Source of the DNA: VRUE01 sp963716245
GTDB taxonomy: Bacteria > Actinomycetota > Thermoleophilia > Solirubrobacterales > 70-9
Assembly (NCBI GenBank): GCA_963716245.1
Contig: OY970300.1
Location: 1,798,001 to 1,862,000, forward strand
Direction of reading: 5' to 3'
Length of the DNA stretch: 64,000 nt
The notes beneath the pieces were generated by a model, which was not told the DNA's origin, did no database searches, and saw nothing but the letters and a program-made list of their open reading frames with translations. The position numbers and the translations under genes are program-made. This document shows positions 51,503 to 60,163 of this stretch, piece by piece (position 1 is the stretch's first letter; each line of letters opens with the position of its first letter).

Positions 51503-54060
51503 TCCGACAGCTCCTCCAGCTCGGCGCGGTAGCGGCCGAGCTTCTCGCGCTCTTCCTCGACGACCTCCGTGGGGGCGCGGGCGACGAACCTCTCGTTGGC
51601 CAGCTTGCCCTCGGCTCGCGCCACCTCGGAGCGCAGCTCCTCGCGGCGGGCCTCGATCCGGGCCCGGACCGCGTCCCCATCGACCTCGGCCGACGCCAGC
51701 ACCTTGACCGGGCCGACCGCCGCGATCGGCTCGGCGCCGTCCTCGCCGAACTCGAAGCGGGCGAGCCGGCCGACGAACTCGCGCGGGGGGCCGTCGTCGG
51801 CGCGAGCCGGGAGGACGGTCGCAGCAGGCGCCTCGACCAGGTCGCGCCAGGCGCGCAGGCGGCGGGTCAGCTCGATGCCGCGCTCGATCTCGGCCTCGGC
51901 CTCGGGGTCGAGCAGCGACTCGTCGGCCTCCGGGAAGGCGTGGACGGCGAGGTGCCCGTCGTTGGCCGGGTGGTAGCGCCAGATCTCCTCGGTGACGAAG
52001 GGCATGATCGGATGCAGCAGCGCCAGCACCCGCTCCAGCGCCCAGAGCAGCGTCGCCGATACGTCCTCCTCCCCTTCGTAGAGGCGCGGCTTGACGATCT
52101 CCAGGTACCAGTCGCACAGCTCCGACCAGAAGAACGAGTAGGCCTCGCCGGCGGCATGGGCGAAGTCGTACTCCTCCAGCTTCTCGGTCACCGAGCCGAT
52201 CGTGCGCTCGAGGCGGGAGAGGAGCCAGCGGTCCTCGGCGCAGGTCGGCCGCGGCGCCGGCTCGACCTCGGCGGCGTTCAGCAGGACCAGCCGCGACGCG
52301 TTCCAGAGCTTGTTGGCGAGGTCGCGGCCCTGCTGGACCTTGGCGTCGGAGTAGCGCACGTCCTGGGTCGAGGACATCGCCAGCAGGCCGAAACGCAGCG
52401 CGTCGGCGCCGTGCTCGTCGATCTCGCCGAGCGGGTCGATCCCGGTGCCGAGGCTCTTCGACATCCGCCGCCCGTCGCGGGCCTGGATCACCGAGTGGAC
52501 GTAGACGTCGCGGAACGGCACGTCGCCGGCGAACTCGATCCCGGTCATGATCATCCGCGCCACCCAGAGGAAGAGGATCTCGCGGGCGGTGGTGAGGAAG
52601 CTGGTCGGGTAGAAGGCGCGCAGCTCCGGCGTGTCGTCGGGCCAGCCGAGCGTCGCGAAGGGCCAGATCGCCGAGCTGAACCAGGTGTCGAGCACGTCCT
52701 CCTCCTGACGCAACGGGCCGTCGCAGGTGCCGCAGCGCTCGGGGGCGCGCTCGGCGACGATCGTCTCCTCGCAGGCGTCGCAGTACCAGACCGGGATCCG
52801 GTGGCCCCACCAGAGCTGGCGCGAGATGCACCAGGGCCGGATCTCGCGCATCCATTCGAGGTAGACGCGCTTCCACTGCGGCGGCGTGATCCGCACCTCG
52901 TCGCGCTCGACCGCCTCGATCGCGGGAGCGGCGAGCTCGTCCATGCGGCAGAACCACTGGAGGGAGATCAGCGGCTCGATCCGCTCGCCGGAGCGGTGCG
53001 AGAAGGGGACCGAGTGGACGTAGGGCTCCTCGGCGCGCAGCCGACCCTCATCGCGCAGCGCCGCGACGACCGCGTCCTGCGCCTCGGCGGCGGTCAGGCC
53101 GGCGAAGCGCTCGCCCGCCTGCTCGGTCATCCGCCCGTCCGGCCCGATCGCGCCGATCTCCTCGAGGCCGTGCTTTCGCCCGATCTCGAAGTCGTTGGGG
53201 TCGTGCCCGGGGGTGATCTTCAGCGCGCCGGTGCCGAACTCCGGGTCGACGTGCTCGTCGGCGACGATCGGCAGGCGGCGGCCGACCAGCGGCAGCACGC
53301 AGTACTGCCCGACCAGGTCGGCGTAGCGCTCGTCGTTCGGGTTCACCGCCACCGCGGTGTCGGCGAGCATCGTCTCGGGGCGCACGGTGGCGACGGTCAG
53401 GACCCGGTCGGTGCCGTCGACCGGGTAATCGATCGAGTAGAGCGTGTCCTCGACCTCGCGGTTCTCGACCTCTAGGTCGGAGATCGCCGAGCGCGAGCCG
53501 GGGTCCCAGTTGACCATGTAGTTGTCGCGGTAGATGTAGCCCTTGTCGTAGAGCTGCTTGAAGACGCGGTAGACGGCGCGCACGTAGCCCTCGTCAAGGG
53601 TGAAGCGCTCGCGCTCGTAGTCGCAGGACGCTCCGAGCCGCTGGTACTGCTCGACGATCCGCGAGCCGTACTCCTCTTTCCAGGCCCAGACCCGCTCGAC
53701 GAAGGCCTCGCGCCCGAGCTCGTGGCGGCTCGTGCCCTCGCTGCGCAGCTCTTTCTCGACCACCGCCTGCGTGGCGATTCCGGCGTGGTCGGTACCGAGG
53801 ACCCAGAGCGCCCTGCGCCCGCGCATCCGGTTCATCCGGACGAGCGCGTCCTGCATCGAGCCGTTCAGCGCATGGCCCATGTGCAGCACGCCGGTCACGT
53901 TCGGCGGCGGGATCGCAACCGAGAAGCTCTCCTCCGCCGTCCCCTCCACCTCAGGGTGGAAGTACCCCCCCTCGACCCACTCGGCGAAGACCCGCCCCTC
54001 GACCTCACCGGGCTCGTAGCGGGTCTTGCCTTCCAGCTTTTTCAGCCGCGCAGCGTCCAC
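51499..54060 (-). CDS. valS: valyl-tRNA synthetase
   Basis: Class Ia synthetase of 853 aa. HIGH as PPNVTGVLHMGH near residues 51-62, an editing domain in the middle, a CDAC...CGTC zinc-type insert, the KMSKS motif present as RMSKSLGTG, and a C-terminal coiled coil (VARAEGKLANERFVARAP) that contacts tRNA. It lies between clpX and folC on one strand; a 130-bp palindromic region separates it from clpX. Confidence 0.97.
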   Translation of the reverse strand: MDAARLKKLEGKTRYEPGEVEGRVFAEWVEGGYFHPEVEGTAEESFSVAIPPPNVTGVLHMGHALNGSMQDALVRMNRMRGRRALWVLGTDHAGIATQAVVEKELRSEGTSRHELGREAFVERVWAWKEEYGSRIVEQYQRLGASCDYERERFTLDEGYVRAVYRVFKQLYDKGYIYRDNYMVNWDPGSRSAISDLEVENREVEDTLYSIDYPVDGTDRVLTVATVRPETMLADTAVAVNPNDERYADLVGQYCVLPLVGRRLPIVADEHVDPEFGTGALKITPGHDPNDFEIGRKHGLEEIGAIGPDGRMTEQAGERFAGLTAAEAQDAVVAALRDEGRLRAEEPYVHSVPFSHRSGERIEPLISLQWFCRMDELAAPAIEAVERDEVRITPPQWKRVYLEWMREIRPWCISRQLWWGHRIPVWYCDACEETIVAERAPERCGTCDGPLRQEEDVLDTWFSSAIWPFATLGWPDDTPELRAFYPTSFLTTAREILFLWVARMIMTGIEFAGDVPFRDVYVHSVIQARDGRRMSKSLGTGIDPLGEIDEHGADALRFGLLAMSSTQDVRYSDAKVQQGRDLANKLWNASRLVLLNAAEVEPAPRPTCAEDRWLLSRLERTIGSVTEKLEEYDFAHAAGEAYSFFWSELCDWYLEIVKPRLYEGEEDVSATLLWALERVLALLHPIMPFVTEEIWRYHPANDGHLAVHAFPEADESLLDPEAEAEIERGIELTRRLRAWRDLVEAPAATVLPARADDGPPREFVGRLARFEFGEDGAEPIAAVGPVKVLASAEVDGDAVRARIEARREELRSEVARAEGKLANERFVARAPTEVVEEEREKLGRYRAELEELSE

Positions 54061-54090
54061 GCCGCGAGTCTAGATACCGCCGCGCCGCAG

Positions 54091-54220
54091 GGGAGGGGTC
54101 GGGTGCCCCTCTCTGAGCCTCCCCCCGGCGCCGCGGAGGGGTTCCTGCCGCGAAGCGGCTCGAAATCACACCCGCCGAAGGCGGGTGTTAGGCGAAAGAG
54201 AGGGGCACCCGACCCCTCCC
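54091..54220. repeat. 130-bp palindromic element between clpX and valS
   Basis: Outer arms 54091-54114 and 54197-54220 are perfect 24-bp inverted repeats. The 82-nt interior carries two further hairpins: GCCGC-GAA-GCGGC at about 54148-54160 and ACACCCGCC-GAA-GGCGGGTGT at about 54168-54188. As RNA this would fold into a closed multi-branch structure. It begins 8 bp after the clpX stop, so it may act as a terminator or processing site. It also has GAGCCTCCCC, the left half of the core shared by the trpA and prmA elements. Confidence 0.9.
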
Positions 54221-54227
54221 TCCCGAC

Positions 54228-55520
<1,293 letters not shown>

Positions 55521-55969
55521 CGGGAATCCCTCCTTGGGGGCGGTAGCTGCCTACCGGCGTCGCGCCCACAGCTTAGAGGGGGCGGCAACCCGGCCAATCT
55601 CGTCTCGCTCGTTTACTTCGGGATGCCCGCGGTCCCTTCCTGCGGGCGACGGGTCGCGCTTTCTGGGCGCCGAGTTGCGGCGGTCGAACGCGGCCCCAGG
55701 AAAGACTCGCCGGGCGCAATGGCGTCTCGGCGTTGGCGGATGGGCTGTGCATCGACTGCCGGCAGGCCACGGCGACCGCGCTGGTAGCCGGCACGGACCG
55801 ATGCATCTACCAGAGCAAAAACGAGCAACACCCGGCTGGGCACTCATAAGTTCCTATACACTCTCGCCGTGGTTCCCTGCCCTTAAGGGCGCCGGAAGCG
55901 GAGTCCTCTTTTGCAGCAGGCGCTTAGCCCTATTTGACAGTGAGATGAAGCCAGAAGGAGGAAGGTGCG
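55521..55969. other. 449-bp intergenic region between clpX and the FkbM gene
   Basis: No convincing gene; the open frames here have no ribosome binding site and no recognisable product. Seen: the clpX ribosome binding site (55528-55535), a weak TTGGCC-16-TAAGCT promoter for clpX, a TATACA hexamer near 55855 facing right and a 12-bp palindrome GCCCTTAAGGGC near 55880. GC content falls towards the right end. It may mark the left border of acquired DNA. Confidence 0.5.
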
Positions 55970-56740
55970 GTGTCTAAGCCCTTGGTATACGACGTTGGTA
56001 TGAATCAAGGGCAGAATATTCCGTACTATCTCTCCAAGGGTTGCCAGGTCGTGGCCATCGAGGCTGCGCCTCCACTGGTCGAGGATGTGCGCAGACGATT
56101 TGCATCTGATATCGCAAAGGGCGACTTGACGGTGGTAAACGCGGGCATCTCCAGCGAGAAGGGATCGCTTCCCTTTTACTTCAATACGGTAAGCACCTTC
56201 CGCAGCTCCTTCAGGCCCCCCCGTGTTTTCGACGCCAAGTGGACCGTCATCGATGTACCGACGGTGCAACTTTCTGAGGTGTTGCAGAAATACGGTCCAC
56301 CATACTTTCTCAAGATCGACATAGAGCACTACGATCGCCTCGCACTCCTCGATCTCTTGCGATCGGAAATCGTACCCCCCCGGCTGTCGGTCGAGGTACA
56401 CCGACTCGATGTACTTTGCACGCTGGTCGCCCTGGGGCATACCGAGTTCCAGCTCATAAATGGCAGTGACATCGGGCGTTCTGTCTCACGTCGGTCGATT
56501 CGCCGAATGGATGGCTCGACGGTCGAGCACGATTTTCCCCGGCATTCCGCGGGCCCGTTCGGAGACGATCTCGACGGCGCTTGGCTGCCAGCTGCGCGTG
56601 TGCTGGACCAGTGGCTGGCCTGGCGTCGCGGTGAGCGACGTGGCTGGTTGGATGCACATGCGCAGGCACCCGATCGCGAGGGACCAACCGCGGGTAAACC
56701 GAAGCGAGTCCCCGCCTCTTTCAATGCCGCCCATGGTTGA
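55970..56740 (+). CDS. FkbM-family methyltransferase, probably horizontally acquired
   Basis: A 256-aa SAM methyltransferase of the FkbM type: DVGMNQGQNIPYYLSKGCQVVAIEAAP (motif I and following) at residues 8-34, and the FkbM motif FLKIDIEHYDRLAL near 118. FkbM enzymes O-methylate sugars and polyketides, so modification of a surface glycan is possible. The GTG has an excellent ribosome binding site (GAAGGAGGAAGG). Its GC content is well below its neighbours: 27 of the 60 bases at 55981-56040 are G or C. The last 60 residues are Arg-rich and weakly conserved-looking. Confidence 0.8.
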   Translation: MSKPLVYDVGMNQGQNIPYYLSKGCQVVAIEAAPPLVEDVRRRFASDIAKGDLTVVNAGISSEKGSLPFYFNTVSTFRSSFRPPRVFDAKWTVIDVPTVQLSEVLQKYGPPYFLKIDIEHYDRLALLDLLRSEIVPPRLSVEVHRLDVLCTLVALGHTEFQLINGSDIGRSVSRRSIRRMDGSTVEHDFPRHSAGPFGDDLDGAWLPAARVLDQWLAWRRGERRGWLDAHAQAPDREGPTAGKPKRVPASFNAAHG

Positions 56741-56843
56741 CCAGCGGAAGCAACGCCGCCTGTGCTTCACCAGTTCAGGGCCGAAGGTTCCCTTCCAGCG
56801 GGCGGCAAGTCGCGGCTCCTGAGCGAAGAGCTTCAGGCGGCGG

Positions 56844-56849
56844 TAGCGT
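56844..56849 (+). promoter_or_regulatory. -10 hexamer TAGCGT of the GNAT gene
   Basis: TAGCGT ends 7 nt before the GTG at 56857; leaderless arrangement. Confidence 0.5.
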
Positions 56850-56856
56850 CTTCACC

Positions 56857-57312
56857 GTGGCGAGCGAGCTGCGCATCGAGCCGGTCCGTGAATCCGAGTA
56901 CGAGACGCTGCTGCCGATGATCGCCGCCTATCAGGGGTTTTACGAAGCCGACGACATCCGCACGGAGCGCAACCGCGAGTTCTTCCGGCGCTTCATCGCC
57001 CCCAGCGACGACGGGATGCTGATCGGGGCCTGGCGCGCGGGCGAGCTGGTCGGCTACGCCTGCCTCTACTGGCACTTCTCCTCCGTGCGGGCGATCGAGA
57101 CCGTCCTGATGAACGACCTGTACGTCGACGCGGCCTCGCGCGGCGAGGGAGTGGGACGGGCGCTGATCGAGGCGAGCGCGAAGGTCGCCAGAGAACGCGG
57201 CGCCGCCAAGCTCGAGTGGGCGACGCGGCCCGACAACGCGACCGCCCTGCGCCTCTACGACTCGACCGGGGCCGAGCGCAGCACCTGGTTCGAGTACGAG
57301 CTGGGCCTCTAG
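56857..57312 (+). CDS. GNAT-family N-acetyltransferase
   Basis: 151 aa. The acetyl-CoA-binding segment is LYVDAASRGEGVGRALIEAS (R/Q-x-x-G-x-G/A), with strand 5 KLEWATRPDNATALRLYDSTGA. Residues 8-30 form the variable substrate side. Substrate unknown. The GTG is chosen over the long upstream frame because a TAGCGT hexamer lies exactly 7 nt before it. Convergent, 16 bp apart, with the secreted-protein gene at 57329. Confidence 0.88.
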   Translation: MASELRIEPVRESEYETLLPMIAAYQGFYEADDIRTERNREFFRRFIAPSDDGMLIGAWRAGELVGYACLYWHFSSVRAIETVLMNDLYVDAASRGEGVGRALIEASAKVARERGAAKLEWATRPDNATALRLYDSTGAERSTWFEYELGL

Positions 57313-57328
57313 GGGAAAGCTAAGGCGC

Positions 57329-60163
57329 CTAACGGCGTCCCCCGCACCGCGCCCGCATCACCGGCCGCAGCTTGCGGACCTTGCCGTTCTGGCCAACGAG
57401 GCGGGCTTTCACTCGCGATTTCCCAGTGCAGAGGTCGCGCGAGTTGACGATCAAGCCTTTTTTTCCGCCTTTCATCGTCAGGACGAATTTGGTCAGCGGG
57501 GCATCGGGGACCCTGGCGAAGGTGTTGCGAATGCCACCTTTATGGGAGTCGATGCGGCTCGAGACGTCGATGTCTACGATCCCCTCCAACGCGATCACGA
57601 GATCGGGCAGCTTGTTGTTCGAGGAGCGGAGGTAGACGGGCCCTTCGAGCGGTTCGTCGAGCAGCGGCGTGAAGGCTCTCGCGTGGCCGTAGATCGAGCC
57701 CTGGGGGCATTTCTCACTCGCGTACTGCACCCGGGTGCAGATCGTCCGGATGTGTGCCTGCTCGAGGAAGGCCGAGCGCGGCAGGGTCACCTTCGCGCCG
57801 CCGAGGTTGGCATCGCCGGGGCGAGCCCGCAGGACCGCACGGAGGGCCGGGTGATCGCCTCGTCTCGTCCCGCCGTTCAGCTTCATTCGCAGCGACGGCT
57901 TGAAGCCGAGGTTGACGCAGTTGCCGACCTGATAACGCGACGAGTGCGAGACCGCGACGTCGTCCGAATCGCTGAAGAGATCAAGGAAGGCGCCAAAGAC
58001 CGTCGCATTCGTCGCGCTCGGGTTGCAGTTGGTCGGGTTGAGGGTGAAGCGCGGGCGGTCGACCTTGACTTCCAGGTCGCGCAGCTTCAACGGAATGCCC
58101 TTGAGGATGTGCGGGATCGGATCGGAGGCCGCTCCCTTCACTTCAACCTGTGCGGTGACGGGATTCAGATCGAGACCGACCCTGACGACGACCGTGCCTG
58201 CGTCGAAGGGGCCGGCAATCGCCGGGGTGATCGAGACGACCGATAGAGGAGCGCCCCTGTAGGGACCGGCGAGGTAGAGCGATCCCGGAACGTGGGTGAG
58301 CGACGAGCCGACTCCGGCCCCCGCCAGGGTGCTGCCGATCTTCGAGCCGGCCGGGCAGCTCGGCGAGGCGAGCTCCTGGCGGCCGGTCTTGCCCTTGGCG
58401 CCGAGGATCTGGGCGTTGGCGCATTTCCCGACGCCGGCCAGCTTGCCGACGACTCCGGGCGGCAGGACAGCGGAGAACTTGGTCAGGTCCTGTTCGCCGT
58501 CCCGGCGGGTCAGGCGCAACAGGAAGGGCGAGAAGGAGCCGGCATTGTGGTTGAGCGAGCCGGCGACGAAGCCCGGTTTGAATGGCGGCACGCCGCCGGC
58601 CGGGCAGGGACCCCCGCCGATCCCCCGGGTGATCTCGAAGCTCGCCTCCAGGGTGCGCACCTGCGTCGGATTGGCCCTGGGCGTGAGCTCCGCTTTGGTC
58701 GTGTAGGTGCCGCAGGTGGGCGGGCTGACGAGCGGTGCCCTCTGACCTTCCCGGAAGTGGAAGTCGAAGCGGCTGAAGGGGATCTGGGGGATGTCGTCGA
58801 CCGTGGTCACGAGCTGCCCGGTCCGCGGGTCGGGCTCGACTTTCGCCGGCTGCTTGACCAGGATGCCCAGTTTCGGGCCCTTCAGGACGATGTAAAAGGC
58901 GATCAGCGAGTCGAAGGGATTCTCTGCTCCTGGCGCGGTGGTCCCCGGATCGTCCTGGGCGGCGAGGAAGACGGAGCCGTCAACCGGCTCCGCCACCAGC
59001 GGCGAGACCACCTCGACGGTGCCGATCTTCGAGGCGTTGGGGCATCCCTCTCCCGGCACGGAGACAAGCGTTTCGCGATCGAGGTCAGCCGGCGCGCAGA
59101 CGCCCAGGCCTTCCCCGGCCGAGGGGTTGATCGTCACCCCTCGAGGAAGCGTGACCACCGCTTTTTGCAGGTCCGACTGGGCGAGACCGTCGGGGTTCTT
59201 CAGCCCCGGATCGTCGAAGTCGATCGAGAAATCGAGACCGGTACCGGTCTCCGCGGAGTCGGTGGTCGCCTGGGAGCCAATTTCGGGCAGGAAACCCAGC
59301 TTCTCGCAGCCGGTGAAGGCGGGACCGATGTGCGAACCGCTCACCCAAACGTCCGGTTCCTGCCAGGAGCGTGCCTGATAGGTGGTGACTGCGGGCCCTT
59401 CACAGCTGCGTGGAAGGGTCAAGAAGGGCGCAAGCGAAGCATTAGAGGGACAGGTCTCCCCGCTCGTGGGCCGCTGGATTCGCCTGCCTTCGACGGCTTT
59501 GGCGTTGAATCCACATACCCAACCCCGCACCAAGTCGTGCGCCGGGTCCGCCGGCACGCCCCAGAGCTCGACGATCGAACCGAACACCGGCGCGGTCTGG
59601 TTGAGCCCCTGCACCGAGGCGACCGCGTTGTAGTCGGGGGCTTGGCGGATCTGGTTGTAGCCCGGAGCCCGCTCGATTCCCAGGTCGACGACGATCGGTG
59701 CGTCGCGCACCTTCCAGCCGAGTCGGACCACCGCTCCCGGCGGCGGCACCAGGTTGTAGATCGGTCCCGGTTTCTCGTAGAAGATTGGGGTTATGAAAGA
59801 GGCCGACTGCATCCCCACCACCGTCTCCATCGGACATTTCGGGTTGATGGAGCTGTCGGCGAGGAAAGCAACCGTCGAGCAAGTTGGCACCGCCGTCGCG
59901 TCTCCGATCAGACCTGCGACCTGCTCGAAGATCGCGTCGCGGATTTTGCCCTCGACAAGCGCCTCGTTTCCCTCTCCCGTCGAGTTGATCTGAAACGACG
60001 TCGTTATCGCGAAGGGGTGCGAACCGGCCTGGGTGACGGGCTGCCCGTTCTGGTCGGTGATGGCGACCTGGAAGTCGCTCAGACCGAAGGCTCCCTGCGC
60101 TGGAGCCGCGAACAGCGCCGCGGCGGCGAGGCCCAGGGTCAGGAGCGACGCGATGCGCCTCAT
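57329..60163 (-). CDS. large secreted protein with four cysteine-marked repeats
   Basis: 944 aa. A Sec signal peptide (MRRIASLLTLGLAAAALFAA, cut near residue 24) is followed by an all-beta-looking exported chain. A module recurs four times, about residues 95-140, 335-402, 563-633 and 789-848: a Cys, then CP-x-x-(S/T)-x-x-G, then a conserved turn ending P-x-G-(S/P)-(V/I/L)-(F/Y)-(L/N). VTLPRGV-like strands precede repeats 2 and 4. No enzyme motif is seen. The start overlaps the stop of the upstream secreted-protein gene as ATGA, and GGGGAGG gives a good ribosome binding site. Confidence 0.8.
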   Translation of the reverse strand: MRRIASLLTLGLAAAALFAAPAQGAFGLSDFQVAITDQNGQPVTQAGSHPFAITTSFQINSTGEGNEALVEGKIRDAIFEQVAGLIGDATAVPTCSTVAFLADSSINPKCPMETVVGMQSASFITPIFYEKPGPIYNLVPPPGAVVRLGWKVRDAPIVVDLGIERAPGYNQIRQAPDYNAVASVQGLNQTAPVFGSIVELWGVPADPAHDLVRGWVCGFNAKAVEGRRIQRPTSGETCPSNASLAPFLTLPRSCEGPAVTTYQARSWQEPDVWVSGSHIGPAFTGCEKLGFLPEIGSQATTDSAETGTGLDFSIDFDDPGLKNPDGLAQSDLQKAVVTLPRGVTINPSAGEGLGVCAPADLDRETLVSVPGEGCPNASKIGTVEVVSPLVAEPVDGSVFLAAQDDPGTTAPGAENPFDSLIAFYIVLKGPKLGILVKQPAKVEPDPRTGQLVTTVDDIPQIPFSRFDFHFREGQRAPLVSPPTCGTYTTKAELTPRANPTQVRTLEASFEITRGIGGGPCPAGGVPPFKPGFVAGSLNHNAGSFSPFLLRLTRRDGEQDLTKFSAVLPPGVVGKLAGVGKCANAQILGAKGKTGRQELASPSCPAGSKIGSTLAGAGVGSSLTHVPGSLYLAGPYRGAPLSVVSITPAIAGPFDAGTVVVRVGLDLNPVTAQVEVKGAASDPIPHILKGIPLKLRDLEVKVDRPRFTLNPTNCNPSATNATVFGAFLDLFSDSDDVAVSHSSRYQVGNCVNLGFKPSLRMKLNGGTRRGDHPALRAVLRARPGDANLGGAKVTLPRSAFLEQAHIRTICTRVQYASEKCPQGSIYGHARAFTPLLDEPLEGPVYLRSSNNKLPDLVIALEGIVDIDVSSRIDSHKGGIRNTFARVPDAPLTKFVLTMKGGKKGLIVNSRDLCTGKSRVKARLVGQNGKVRKLRPVMRARCGGRR

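Noticed and set aside
50117..52957. A 946-codon frame suggesting a fusion of folC with another protein
   Set aside because: Everything upstream of the folC start is the out-of-frame shadow of valS, Arg/Pro/Gly-rich and without any domain.
55551..55847. Minus-strand 98-codon frame in the clpX-FkbM gap
   Set aside because: Arg/Pro/Cys-rich composition, no ribosome binding site, no recognisable domain.
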